DNA of 64,000 nucleotides. It comes from BPGL01 sp035463115 (GTDB lineage: Bacteria; Actinomycetota; UBA4738; HRBIN12). A program made the position numbers and the translations under genes. The notes below the pieces were generated by a model. It worked only from the letters and a program-made list of their open reading frames with translations, had not been told where the DNA came from and made no database searches. Position 1 is the stretch's first letter, and each line of letters opens with the position of its first letter. Shown piece by piece: positions 50,462 through 59,216 of the stretch. The stretch is taken from the NCBI GenBank assembly GCA_035463115.1, contig DATHTO010000149.1:37694-101693 (forward strand), read 5' to 3'.

Positions 50462-50827
50462 ATGGCCCGTGTCCTTGTCATCGACGACGAAGACATCATC
50501 GGCACGATCCTGTCGATCGCGTTGCCGCACCACGCCGTGGTGTCGGCGCTCGACGGCCGTGCGGGACTCACGCTCGTCGAGGCCGCCGAGCCCGACGTGA
50601 TCGTCCTGGACCTGATGATGCCGGTGCTCGACGGGTACGCCGTCCTGAAGGTGCTCCGCGACGATCTCCACGTCCGGACGCCGATCCTCGTGCTGACGGC
50701 CGTCGGCAACAGAGACGATCTCGGCACCTGCCTCGCCGCCGGCGCGTCCCAGGTCATGACGAAGCCGTTCGATCCCCGAACGGTCGCCGGCGCGATCGAC
50801 GACCTCCTCGCGACGACAGCCGCCTGA
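50462..50827 (+). CDS. Single-domain response regulator (receiver only)
   Basis: 121 residues from ATG 50462. Receiver domain with the acidic pair in VIDDED, phospho-acceptor Asp in IVLDLMMPVLDGY, Thr in LVLTAVGN and Lys in MTKPFDP. No output domain follows. It may shuttle phosphate or act by protein contact. The cluster that follows (zinc finger, DUF3096, RsbW-like, GGDEF-EAL) is in the same direction. Confidence 0.9.
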   Translation: MARVLVIDDEDIIGTILSIALPHHAVVSALDGRAGLTLVEAAEPDVIVLDLMMPVLDGYAVLKVLRDDLHVRTPILVLTAVGNRDDLGTCLAAGASQVMTKPFDPRTVAGAIDDLLATTAA

Positions 50828-50870
50828 CCCGCCTGGTTCACCTCGGACCCGGCGGGGTAAGCGCCCGCGC

Positions 50871-51119
50871 ATGGACGAGCCCCGCATCGATGAGCCCGGC
50901 ACCGACGAGCCGTTGACCTGTCCACAGTGCGGCGACACGTTCGCCTCGCGTGAGGAGCTCGAGCAGCACGAGCATGCGATGCCGCTCGCATGGGAGCGCG
51001 GGTCGTCGAACTTCGACTGTCCGATCTGCGGGGCGCGCTTCGACGAGGCGGAGCAGCTGGTGAACCATCAGGCGACGGCGCATCCGGGCGAGGATGCCTC
51101 GGAGAGGGCGAGCACGTGA
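50871..51119 (+). CDS. Small protein with two C2H2-like zinc fingers
   Basis: 82 residues. After an acidic start come CPQCGDTFASREELEQHEH and, after a spacer, CPICGARFDEAEQLVNHQAT with a terminal AH. Both copies give Cys-x2-Cys...His-x3/4-His with the hydrophobic F and L of classic zinc fingers. C2H2 fingers are uncommon in bacteria. It could bind nucleic acid or proteins. The stop overlaps the next gene's GTG (GTGA), so the two are translated together. Confidence 0.75.
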   Translation: MDEPRIDEPGTDEPLTCPQCGDTFASREELEQHEHAMPLAWERGSSNFDCPICGARFDEAEQLVNHQATAHPGEDASERAST

Positions 51120-51301
51120 GCGCGGCGTTCGCGGCTCTGGCCCAGCAACGTGCCGACGTCGACGTGAACCTCACGCTGCCCGGCATCCTCGCGTTGATCG
51201 CGGGCGTGCTGATCCTCGTCTTCCCGCGGCTGCTGAACTACCTCGTGGCCGCGTACCTGATCGTCGTGGGGCTCGTGTTGCTCTTCGACATCAGGATCTG
51301 A
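51116..51301 (+). CDS. DUF3096-like small membrane protein
   Basis: 61 residues from GTG 51116, overlapping the zinc-finger gene. Two adjacent hydrophobic helices: LPGILALIAGVLILVFPRLL and NYLVAAYLIVVGLVLLFDIR. The 'GI..LI.GiLIL..PRLLNYIVA.YLI..G' pattern matches DUF3096, a two-helix inner-membrane family of unknown function. Coupling to a zinc-finger protein is unusual. Confidence 0.75.
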   Translation: MSAAFAALAQQRADVDVNLTLPGILALIAGVLILVFPRLLNYLVAAYLIVVGLVLLFDIRI

Positions 51302-51328
51302 CGCGACATGCCGCTACGCTGAGGTTCG

Positions 51329-51820
51329 GTGGACCTCGCGCCCGACGCCACGGTGCGATGGCGCGGCGACGTGGACGGAGGATGGGTGGCGCGACAGCGG
51401 ATCGAGCTCCAGGCGGACCCTTCCTCGTGTGCCGTCGCCCGGCGCATGGTCGAGCAGATGCAGGAAGCGCTGCCCACGTCGTTGGTCCGTGACCTGCTCC
51501 TTGTCGCGGACGAGCTCGTCACGCAGGCCCTGCTGGTCGGTCACCTCGATCCGGCGCGCGACATGATCATCTTCGAGCTCGACGCGGGCCGGTTCGACGT
51601 GACGCTCGCGGTCGAGGATCCGACGGATGCGTTCCGCCCGCGGCCCCCGACGCGGCGCGAGGAGCAAGGCCTCGGTCTCGTGATCATCGAGCGGATCGCG
51701 GACCGCTGGGGCATCGAGCGCGTCGGGCACGTCACGCGGACGTGGGCGTCGTTCGCGGTGCCCACGTCGCAGAACGCCGACGTGGGCGTCGACGCGCGCT
51801 CGGAGCCGTCGCCGGGCTGA
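51329..51820 (+). CDS. RsbW-like serine-kinase/ATPase domain protein with degenerate N-box
   Basis: 163 residues from GTG 51329. HATPase_c fold: VADELVTQALLVG at the N-box, EDPTDAF at G1 and QGLGLVIIERIADRWG at G2, with a final strand TWASFAVP. The invariant Mg-binding Asn of the N-box (normally ELVTNA) is Gln here, and the G1 Asp-x-Gly is Asp-Pro-Thr. ATP hydrolysis may be lost while partner binding is kept. An STAS antagonist is at 46903-47232. Confidence 0.75.
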   Translation: MDLAPDATVRWRGDVDGGWVARQRIELQADPSSCAVARRMVEQMQEALPTSLVRDLLLVADELVTQALLVGHLDPARDMIIFELDAGRFDVTLAVEDPTDAFRPRPPTRREEQGLGLVIIERIADRWGIERVGHVTRTWASFAVPTSQNADVGVDARSEPSPG

Positions 51821-51955
51821 CGGCGTCGCCCGATCGGCGGGAGCGACCGCCGGGTCGTTCGACCGGGGGTCGTCGGCCGCTCGGGGTTCCTGAGGAATCA
51901 CCCCTCCGGCGGAGTGCCTCCTGGCACCGACCTGGGCAAGAAGGGACACGACGCC

Positions 51956-53980
51956 ATGGCGCCCGGGGTTCCGCCATCGCCCGCGCGAGGCGAACGTCTC
52001 GACGCGATCCACGCCGCCCGTCGACCGGGCGTGCTGCCGCGCGTGGCCGCCGTCCTGTTCGTTGCCGCGGGCTTCCTCACCGTCGTGACGTCGACGCTGC
52101 TCACGCCCGAGACCGCCGAGGCCACCGTGACGGTCGGGGCGACCGCCGTCGTGATCGGCGCCGTGACCTGGTTGCTCCCGTGGCACCGGTGGCCGCCGTC
52201 GTCGTCCATGGTCCTCGCGCCGATCGCCCTCGTCGTCGTCGCCGCCGGGAACCGGTACGCGGCGAGCGAGCCGTTCGACTACGCCGTGTACTTCGTGATC
52301 GTCCACGTGTGGCTGGGACTCGCGCATCCGCCGCGGGCCTCGCTGCTGCTCGCGCCGCTCACGACCGTCGCCTACGTCGCGCCGTTGTTCGCCGTCGCCG
52401 ACGACGTGCCGACGGCGCTCGTATCGGCGCTCGTCGTGGTCCCGCTGTCGGTCCTCACCGGCGAGACCGTCGCCTGGGTCGTGCGCCGGCTCGATCAGAC
52501 CGAGCACGACCGCGCGGGGCTCGAGGCGATGCTCGACGACGAACGCTCCCTGCTCGAGCGGTTCCGGGCCGCGCAGGCGGACCTGGAGTTCCTCGCGTTC
52601 CACGACGCCGTCACGGGTCTGCCGAACCGGGCGTTCTTCGAAGAGCACCTGCGCGTCACCCTGGCGTCGGCGCGTCGCCGCGGCGACCGCGTCGCCGTGT
52701 GCGTCCTCGATCTCGACCGGTTCAAGCTCGTCAACGACACCGCCGGACACGCGGCCGGCGACGCCTTCCTGCGCGCGGTCGGCGGACGGATCCGCGGCGC
52801 GCTCCGCGAGGGCGACCTCGTGGCGCGCGTCGGCGGCGACGAGTTCCTCGTCGTCGCACCGATCCCGCGGCTCGCCGGCGACGGACCGGCTGCCACCGAC
52901 GCCGATGCCGCGGACCAGCTGCGCTCGCGCCTCGTCGAAGCGCTCGAGCGCCCCGTGGAGGTCGGCGGCATGGAGTTCCGGGTCGGCGCGAGCGTCGGCG
53001 TCGCCGTGATGCCCGACGACGGGCTCGACGGCCGCGCGCTCCTGCGCCGGGCGGACGGCGCCATGTACCGCGAGAAGCGGCGACGCTCCGGCGCCGTGGC
53101 GGTCGCGCGTGAGGCCGGGGAGGCCGACGACGTCGCCGGGCTGACGCGGCGCCTCGAGCGCGCCGCGGCGACGGGGGACTGGGAGCTCGCGTTCCAGCCG
53201 GTCGTGGAGCTGGTGCTCGAGCGGACGATCGGCGCGGAAGCGCTCCTGCGGTGGCCGGTGCGCGGACCCGACGCGAGGGTGCTCGGGCCGTCGAGCTTCA
53301 TCCCGGTCGCCGAGGAGCTCGGGCTGATGCGTGAGATCGGCGACTGGGTGATGGAGGAGCTCGCGCGGCGGTGCGAGCTCTGGCGTCGCGCGGGTGTCTT
53401 CGACGATCTCCGGTTCCTGTCGTTCAACGTGTCGCCGCGCGAGCTCTGGCACCCGGGGTTCGCGGACCGCGTCGCGGCGATGGCCGACGCGGTGGGCCGG
53501 GCGGACCTGCTCGTCGCGGAGATCACCGAATCGGCGCTCGCGATGGATCCGGCGCGTGCCGTCACCGTCCTCGAGCAGGCGCGGGCATGCGGCGTCCGCG
53601 TGGCGATCGACGACTTCGGGTCCGGACATTCCTCGCTCGCGAGGCTGCGTGAGCTCCCGATCGACCTCGTGAAGATCGATCGAGGCTTCCTCGACGGCAT
53701 CGAGGAAGACGGACCCGCACGGTCGATCGTGCGCTCGGTCCTGCGCTTGTGCCAGGGGCTCGGGGTCGTGGCGCTCGCCGAAGGGGTGGAGCGCCGAGCG
53801 CAGGCGGACTTCCTCGTCCGCGAGGGGTGCGTCCTCGCACAGGGGTACCTCTTCGGGGCCCCGTCCGCGCCCGAGGACCTCACCGCGGAGCTCCGCCGCG
53901 CCGAGGCGCTCGCCGACGCGGTGAGAGGCGGATCGTCGCTGGGTGAGCCGCGGGGGACGGGGTCGAGGTCGCGCGGGTAA
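51956..53980 (+). CDS. Membrane GGDEF-EAL protein (c-di-GMP turnover)
   Basis: 674 residues from ATG 51956 (GTG 51914 is an alternative). Five to six membrane helices in residues about 25-190, a short coiled coil, then GGDEF with an intact GGDEF motif (VGGDEFLVV) and FLAFHDAVTGLPN. The EAL domain starts at LAFQPVVEL and contains GAEALLRW, FNVSPREL, EITESAL, IDDFGSGHSSL, VKIDRGF, LAEGVER and AQGYLFG, so all metal and catalytic residues are present. Both synthesis and hydrolysis are possible. It ends the signalling cluster that begins at 50462. Confidence 0.93.
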   Translation: MAPGVPPSPARGERLDAIHAARRPGVLPRVAAVLFVAAGFLTVVTSTLLTPETAEATVTVGATAVVIGAVTWLLPWHRWPPSSSMVLAPIALVVVAAGNRYAASEPFDYAVYFVIVHVWLGLAHPPRASLLLAPLTTVAYVAPLFAVADDVPTALVSALVVVPLSVLTGETVAWVVRRLDQTEHDRAGLEAMLDDERSLLERFRAAQADLEFLAFHDAVTGLPNRAFFEEHLRVTLASARRRGDRVAVCVLDLDRFKLVNDTAGHAAGDAFLRAVGGRIRGALREGDLVARVGGDEFLVVAPIPRLAGDGPAATDADAADQLRSRLVEALERPVEVGGMEFRVGASVGVAVMPDDGLDGRALLRRADGAMYREKRRRSGAVAVAREAGEADDVAGLTRRLERAAATGDWELAFQPVVELVLERTIGAEALLRWPVRGPDARVLGPSSFIPVAEELGLMREIGDWVMEELARRCELWRRAGVFDDLRFLSFNVSPRELWHPGFADRVAAMADAVGRADLLVAEITESALAMDPARAVTVLEQARACGVRVAIDDFGSGHSSLARLRELPIDLVKIDRGFLDGIEEDGPARSIVRSVLRLCQGLGVVALAEGVERRAQADFLVREGCVLAQGYLFGAPSAPEDLTAELRRAEALADAVRGGSSLGEPRGTGSRSRG

Positions 53981-53991
53981 CCTCGGGCGCC

Positions 53992-54666
53992 ATGTCGACC
54001 GACGCGCCCGCATCCGACCGGACCCGGCTGCGCCGCATCCCCGAGAACGGCCGGTACGACCGCGGAACGGTCGATGCGATCCTCGACGCGGCGCTCGTCG
54101 CGCACGTGGGGTTCGTCCACGACGGCCAGCCGTTCGTGATCCCGACGTTGCACGCGCGCGTGGGCGACGAGGTGTTCCTGCACGGGTCGTCGGCGAGCCG
54201 CACCCTGCGTGAGCTCGGCACCGGCACCCCGCTCAGCGTGACGGTGACCCTCCTCGACGGCATCGTGCTCGCCAGGTCGATCTTCGAGCACTCCGTGAAC
54301 TACCGGTCGGTCGTCGTCCTCGGGCGTGCGCGCCTGATCGACGAGCGCGAGGAGAAGCTCGCCGCGCTCCGGGCGCTCAGCGACCAGCTCCTCCCGGGCC
54401 GGTGGGACGACGTGCGACCGCCCACCGATCAAGAGCTGAAGGCGACCACGATCCTGTCGGTCCCGCTCGACGAGGCTTCGGCGAAGGTCAGCGAAGGTCC
54501 TCCCGACGACGGCGAGACGCCCGACGCGGAGCTGGACGTGTGGGCCGGCGAGATCCCGCTCGTCGTGCGCGCGCTCGATCCGCTTCCCGATCCGTTCCTG
54601 AAGGACGGGATCGCCGTGCCGCCGTACGCGGCGCGCTACCGCCGGCCCGGCTTCGTCGGCGACTGA
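53992..54666 (+). CDS. Pyridoxamine-5'-phosphate-oxidase-fold flavin-binding protein
   Basis: 224 residues from ATG 53992, 11 bases after the GGDEF-EAL gene. PNPOx-like split barrel: VAHVGFVHDGQPFVIPTLHA at the start, VFLHGSSASRTLREL, SVTVTLLDGIVLARS, then NYRSVVVLGRARLID. This is the nitroimidazole-resistance/flavin-nucleotide-binding family pattern, with the RSIFEHSVNYRSV block typical of it. Likely FMN-binding reductase of unknown substrate. Confidence 0.85.
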   Translation: MSTDAPASDRTRLRRIPENGRYDRGTVDAILDAALVAHVGFVHDGQPFVIPTLHARVGDEVFLHGSSASRTLRELGTGTPLSVTVTLLDGIVLARSIFEHSVNYRSVVVLGRARLIDEREEKLAALRALSDQLLPGRWDDVRPPTDQELKATTILSVPLDEASAKVSEGPPDDGETPDAELDVWAGEIPLVVRALDPLPDPFLKDGIAVPPYAARYRRPGFVGD

Positions 54667-54720
54667 CGCGCGCACCCACGGCGTCGTCGAGACGGCACGA
54701 TCGCCGATACGCTCGCCGCC

Positions 54721-55962
54721 ATGTCGACCCACGAGACGACGGACGCGCGCACGTGGTGGCGGCGGCCCGGTCTCGACATCCGCGACGGTCGCCTGACGAT
54801 CGCGGGACGCGACGCCGAGACGCTCGCCCGCACCCACGGGACGCCGCTGTACGTCCACGACCACGAACGTGTCGCGGAACAGGCGCGCGCGCTCGAGGGG
54901 GCATTGCGCGGCCGAGGCCTGGAACCGCGCGTGCGGCTCGCGCTCAAGGCGCAGCGCGAGCCGGCGCTGCTGTCGTTCCTCCGGCGTGCCGTTCCGTTCG
55001 TCGGGATGGACGTGTGCTCGCCCGGAGAGGTCGAGTGGGCGCTCGCGCACGGGTGGGGCCCCGCCGAGATCAGCTACACGGGAACGAACCTGTCCGATCG
55101 GGACCTGGACCGGATCCTCCCCACCGGGGTGCATGTGAACGTCGATCTCCTCACCCAGCTCGACCGCGTGGGACGCAATGCGCCCGGCGGGCGCGTCGGC
55201 ATCCGCGTGAACCCACGGATCGGTGCGTCGAAGGCCGGCGGCGGCCAGACGTTCTACACGGGGGAGCGACCGACGAAGTTCGGCATCTTCCCGGAACAGC
55301 TCGACGAGGCGCTCGCGGTCGCGGCGCGGCACCGGCTCGAGATCGACACCGTCCACTTCCACGTCGGTGATGGGTACCTGACCGAGGGCCTGGCGGAGTT
55401 CGACGAGAGCGTGCGTCGCGTGGCGACGGTGGTCGGACGGCTGCTCGAGGCCGGACATCCGATCGCCGAGGTCAACACCGGCGGGGGCCTCGGTGTTCCG
55501 GAGACGCCGCAGGACCGACCGCTCGATCTCGACCGATGGGCGTCGATCTGTGCGACGCATCTCAGCCGCTTCGGCGTCGCGGTGGGCACCGAGCCCGGTG
55601 ACTTCCTCGTGAAGGACGCCGTGGTCCACCTGGCCGAGGTCGTCACGGTGGAGGAACGGGACGGCGTGCGTTTCGTCGGCCTCGACACCGGATGGAACGT
55701 CATGTGCGAGCACTTCGTCTACGGCGCGGTGCTCGACCTCGTCTCGTGCCGCGACGTGCTGGGGGAACCCACGCGGCCCACGACGGTCGGCGGGAACATC
55801 AACGAGGGCAACGATCTCTTCGGCGAGGGCGTTCCGCTTCCCGACGTGCGGGAAGGCGACGTGATCGCGGCGCTGCACGTGGGCAGCTACAACGGCTCGA
55901 TGACGAGCGTGCACTGCCTCCGCGAGCCTGCCCGCGTGGTCGCGTTCGACGACCGGCTCTGA
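54721..55962 (+). CDS. Group IV PLP decarboxylase fold (LysA-like), lacking the usual catalytic Cys
   Basis: 413 residues. Alanine-racemase-type barrel with PLP Lys76 in LALKAQREP, TGTNLSD, VHFHVGDGYL, the phosphate-binding NTGGGLGVP and a late EPGDFLVKD. In diaminopimelate/ornithine decarboxylases a C-E-S-x-D-like motif gives a catalytic Cys; the equivalent here is N361-E362-G363-N364-D365. The protein is thus probably not a standard meso-diaminopimelate decarboxylase. Other basic-amino-acid or carboxy-substrate decarboxylation is possible. No lysine-biosynthesis neighbour. Confidence 0.85.
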   Translation: MSTHETTDARTWWRRPGLDIRDGRLTIAGRDAETLARTHGTPLYVHDHERVAEQARALEGALRGRGLEPRVRLALKAQREPALLSFLRRAVPFVGMDVCSPGEVEWALAHGWGPAEISYTGTNLSDRDLDRILPTGVHVNVDLLTQLDRVGRNAPGGRVGIRVNPRIGASKAGGGQTFYTGERPTKFGIFPEQLDEALAVAARHRLEIDTVHFHVGDGYLTEGLAEFDESVRRVATVVGRLLEAGHPIAEVNTGGGLGVPETPQDRPLDLDRWASICATHLSRFGVAVGTEPGDFLVKDAVVHLAEVVTVEERDGVRFVGLDTGWNVMCEHFVYGAVLDLVSCRDVLGEPTRPTTVGGNINEGNDLFGEGVPLPDVREGDVIAALHVGSYNGSMTSVHCLREPARVVAFDDRL

Positions 55963-56088
55963 CGGCGAGGAACGGCGAACGCTCGCGCCGCCGGTCGGGA
56001 CGTCGGCGCCCGGGGTTTCCGCACGCCCAGGCGGGGGGAGGACCCGGGCGTCCGTCCCGGACCCCGCCGGACCCCAAGGAGGCACGTC

Positions 56089-56871
56089 ATGTTGGGACAG
56101 ATCGACTTCGAGCAGGGCCTCGAAGACGCGTGGAGCGACATCGCCGCGTTCGTGCCGAAGCTGGTCGGCTTCCTGCTGATCCTGCTGATCGGCTGGTTCG
56201 TCGCGAAGGCGCTGTCGAAGCTCGCCGACGCCCTGCTCGAGCGGGTCGGGTTCGACCGATGGGTCGAGCGCGGCGCGCTGCGTGACACGTTCACGCGCAG
56301 CAAGACCGAACCGTCCGACATCATCGGGGTCATCGTGTTCTGGGCGGTGTTCCTCGTCGCCCTCCAGCTCGCGTTCGGCATCTGGGGTCCGAACCCGGTC
56401 AGCGAGCTGATCGAAGGGTTGATCGCCTACCTCCCGAACATCCTCGTCGCCGTGGTGATCCTCGTGATCGCCGGCGCACTGGCGAAGGCGGTGACGGACA
56501 TCTTGTCGGCCACGCTCGCTGGGGCGACCGCCGGCTCGTGGATCGCCCGGGGCGGCGGCATCGCGATCCTCGTGGTGGGCGTGTTCGCGGCCCTGAACCA
56601 GCTGCGCGTCGCGCCCGAGATCGTGAACGGGCTGTTCTACGCGCTCCTGGCCGTGATCGTCGGCTCGGCGATCGTGGCGATCGGCGGCGGTGGCATCCGC
56701 ACGATGTCGCGGTACTGGGACCGGTGGTCCACGCGGCTCGAGTCGACCACGGTGGACATCCGCGAGAACGCGGACCCCGACGCGGGCAAGACCCAGCTCG
56801 AACAGCGGATCGCCGAGGAGCGGACGCGCGCGTCGGCATCGACGACGACCGGTTCGGGCGAGGTGCGCTGA
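56089..56871 (+). CDS. Small mechanosensitive-channel-like membrane protein (TM-helix repeat)
   Basis: 260 residues with AAGGAGG before the ATG. An initial helix (FVPKLVGFLLILLIGWFVAK) and a repeat of the same kind (YLPNILVAVVILVIAGALAK) are the duplicated TM-helix units of the MscS-related TM_helix/CmpX group. Two further helices lie at 85-105 and 160-205. The C-terminus is charged. There is no MscS beta domain, so pore gating is uncertain. Possibly a stress-linked channel or scaffold. Confidence 0.8.
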   Translation: MLGQIDFEQGLEDAWSDIAAFVPKLVGFLLILLIGWFVAKALSKLADALLERVGFDRWVERGALRDTFTRSKTEPSDIIGVIVFWAVFLVALQLAFGIWGPNPVSELIEGLIAYLPNILVAVVILVIAGALAKAVTDILSATLAGATAGSWIARGGGIAILVVGVFAALNQLRVAPEIVNGLFYALLAVIVGSAIVAIGGGGIRTMSRYWDRWSTRLESTTVDIRENADPDAGKTQLEQRIAEERTRASASTTTGSGEVR

Positions 56872-56894
56872 CAGAAAGCCGGACGAAGCGATCG

Positions 56895-56931
56895 GCGGCG
56901 GCGTTCCCGGTCTTCGATGGGACGCCGCCGC
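56895..56931. terminator. GC-rich hairpin between convergent genes
   Basis: GCGGCGGCG (56895-56903) pairs with CGCCGCCGC (56923-56931). After a one-base bulge, TCCC pairs with GGGA, leaving a 10-base loop. It sits between the channel gene stop (56871) and the P450 stop (56956), pointing at each other, so it probably terminates both. Confidence 0.55.
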
Positions 56932-56955
56932 GTTCGCTGTTCGCTCGAGCGGTCG

Positions 56956-58233
56956 TCAGCTCGCTCGGCGCAGCGTCTCGTCGGCGCCGGCTGCCGCGGG
57001 CGTCGACGCGACGGGCCGAACGTCAGTGAGCACCATGCCGCTCCGCGGCCGCGTCGGGATCCTTCCCAGAGGGATCCGTAGATCCTGTGCTGGGACCTCG
57101 TAGCGCACCTCACGACCGAGGAACGCGGTCGTGGCGAGCATGCCTTCGATCGTGACGCGTTCGCCGGCGCACCGGTGACCCCCGGCATGGGGGCCGCCGC
57201 CCTGAGGGATGAACGCGTACGCGTCGATGTCTCGCCCGAGGAACCGGTCGGGCCGGAACGCCGCGGGGTCGCCCCAGCGCCGAGGATCGTGGTCGGTGCC
57301 CACGACGTCGAGGAGCACGAGCGTTCCGGGCTCGAACGTCTCGCCGCGCCAGGCGAACGGGCGCCGGACGCGCGCGCCGACGAACGGCGTGAACGGATAG
57401 CGACGACGGACCTCCTGGACGAACGCGTCGAGGTCGTCGTCGTCGCTCGACCGGAGTCGCTCCCGCCACAGCGGATGCGCGTGGAGCGCGTGCGCCACGA
57501 ACGCCGCGTACCACGCGATCGCGGTGATCGGCCGCAGCAGGTTGAGGAGCTCGACGGCGGCCACGTGCTCGTCGAGTTCTTCCCCGTGCTCGCGGTGGTT
57601 CGCGAGGCGCGTGAGCGGTGCGTCGGGATGGACGGCCTCGACGCCCGCGCGCACGTCGCGCACGATGTTGGCGGCCCACCCCTCGAGGCGCCGCCGTGAT
57701 GCACGGGCGAGCCACCGGCGCGGTCCCACCCGCGCGAACCCGTCGACGAGCGACGCGAGCGCCGCGGCGACGATCGGAACCTCGTGATCCGGCGGCGTGG
57801 GTGCCCCCGTCCAGCGGCACGCCGCACGGAAGAAGACCTCCCGCGCCTCGTCGAAGACGACGACGCGCTGTTCCGGGTGCCACCGGCGCGACGCCGCCCG
57901 CCACTCGTCGGCAACCACGTCGCGGAACGCCTCCACCGCGTCGTCGCCCATCATCGACATCACGAGGGACCTGCGCGCGGCGTGCGCGTCGTCGTCCAAC
58001 GTCTGCACCCCGCGCGATCCGGTCAGCGTCTCCTGGATCCGTCGCGGCACCGCCGACGCGCGTTCGAACCGTTCCGGGTCGTAGACGAGCCGGGCGGCGT
58101 CGCGCCCGACGACGATCACGACCGGCTCGCCGAGCAGTCGCGTGCGCACGATGTCGGATCTCGCGTCGCGTCGCAAGCGCTCGCCGAAGAGGTAACCGTC
58201 GAGGAGCAGCGCGGCCGTCCGGTCCACCAGCAT
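56956..58233 (-). CDS. Cytochrome P450, CYP152-type peroxygenase
   Basis: 425 residues from ATG 58233. Haem ligand Cys near 354 in GHRCAGE, K-helix-type EVRRRYPFTPFVGARVRRPF, and PQGGG before the Cys loop. Instead of the usual oxygen-activating Thr pair, the I-helix has LLRPITAIAWY near 233, whose Arg-Pro is the hallmark of H2O2-using fatty-acid peroxygenases (CYP152). These hydroxylate or decarboxylate fatty acids without a redox partner, and no ferredoxin is adjacent. The N-terminus begins a few residues later than usual. Confidence 0.88.
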   Translation of the reverse strand: MLVDRTAALLLDGYLFGERLRRDARSDIVRTRLLGEPVVIVVGRDAARLVYDPERFERASAVPRRIQETLTGSRGVQTLDDDAHAARRSLVMSMMGDDAVEAFRDVVADEWRAASRRWHPEQRVVVFDEAREVFFRAACRWTGAPTPPDHEVPIVAAALASLVDGFARVGPRRWLARASRRRLEGWAANIVRDVRAGVEAVHPDAPLTRLANHREHGEELDEHVAAVELLNLLRPITAIAWYAAFVAHALHAHPLWRERLRSSDDDDLDAFVQEVRRRYPFTPFVGARVRRPFAWRGETFEPGTLVLLDVVGTDHDPRRWGDPAAFRPDRFLGRDIDAYAFIPQGGGPHAGGHRCAGERVTIEGMLATTAFLGREVRYEVPAQDLRIPLGRIPTRPRSGMVLTDVRPVASTPAAAGADETLRRAS

Positions 58234-58373
58234 GGGCGCGTGGTACCCACCCGCGTTCGCCCGAACCGCGAGCGCGCTCGCACCCGCGCCGGTTGGTCCG
58301 TGTCGTTCCGGGCCGGAGGTCCCTCGCGCGAGCGCGTCGGGCGCCGACGATGGAGGAGAAGGAGGCGAGTGCC

Positions 58374-59141
58374 ATGCGCACCGAACCCTCGCTCCGATCC
58401 GACCACCGTCTCGAGCCGACGATCCCGCCTGCGCTCGGTCCGCGACCGTCGCGGCCGATGGTGGCGCTGGCGGCCGTCACGACGCTGTTCGTCGTCGCGG
58501 CCGGCATCGCGCTGTGGACGTCCACCGAGCTCGCGCAACGGAACGACGAGATCACCGCGATCCGTGAGGAGCGCGACGCCGCCGTCGCGGAGGTCACCTC
58601 GGCGACCGAGCGGCTGGCGGCGATCACCGCCCGCGTCGCGCGGCTCGAAGGACGCCTGGAGACCGTCGAGGGCGACGAACGAGCTCTCGCCGCGAAGCTC
58701 GCCGACGCGCGCGCGACGCTCCAGCGGATGCTCGGCCCGGCGCTCCCGGATGGCGAGGCCTTCGGCTACCTCGTCGCCGTCGGCGCACGACAGGATCCTC
58801 CCCGCCTCGTGTTCGACATGGCCCAGTGGTTCACCGACCAGGCGGCCGTCGACGCCGCGATCGCCGACGGCGTGCTGCCGGAGGGCTCGACCATGATCGA
58901 GAACGGCTACTACATCCGGAACGACGATCCGCGCTGGAGGGTCGTCGAGGTGGCGCCCACGACGACGGTGAGCCTCGTCGTGTGGCCGTTCGGCCAGATC
59001 GAGAGCCCGCTGACGGTCACCTTCGTCCGGTTCGAGGACCTCTTCCGACGGAACCCCGAGGTCGCGATCCGCGCGTTCCCGTACCGGCTCACGGTCGAGG
59101 ACGGCACGGTGACGGGGATCGAGCAGCAGTTCATCCCGTGA
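58374..59141 (+). CDS. Membrane-anchored coiled-coil protein of unknown function
   Basis: 255 residues from ATG 58374 with AAGGAGG 8 bases upstream. A short cytoplasmic part, one membrane helix (MVALAAVTTLFVVAAGIALW, about 37-57), then a roughly 60-residue coiled coil (heptads in EITAIREERDAAVAEV to LAAKLADARATL). The globular C-terminus contains YLVAVGARQDPPRLVFDMA, FTDQAAVDAAIADGVLPEG and a VVWPFGQ strand. No family is known to me. Divergent from the P450 gene. Confidence 0.7.
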   Translation: MRTEPSLRSDHRLEPTIPPALGPRPSRPMVALAAVTTLFVVAAGIALWTSTELAQRNDEITAIREERDAAVAEVTSATERLAAITARVARLEGRLETVEGDERALAAKLADARATLQRMLGPALPDGEAFGYLVAVGARQDPPRLVFDMAQWFTDQAAVDAAIADGVLPEGSTMIENGYYIRNDDPRWRVVEVAPTTTVSLVVWPFGQIESPLTVTFVRFEDLFRRNPEVAIRAFPYRLTVEDGTVTGIEQQFIP

Positions 59142-59216
59142 GTGCGACGGCCTCCGGATCGCGGCGGAGCGCTGACCCGCCGATGCCCGCAGTGCGATCG
59201 ACCGCCCGCCGAGGCT

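Noticed and set aside
51820..51955. Leader of the GGDEF-EAL gene as a c-di-GMP riboswitch
   Set aside because: No GEMM-type conserved core could be found; sequence is merely GC-rich with short complementary segments.
54721..55962. Diaminopimelate decarboxylase lysA
   Set aside because: Fold matches but the key Cys motif is absent and no lysine genes are near.
52495..56085. 1196-residue - strand frame
   Set aside because: Antisense to GGDEF-EAL, PNPOx-like and LysA-fold genes; no family features.
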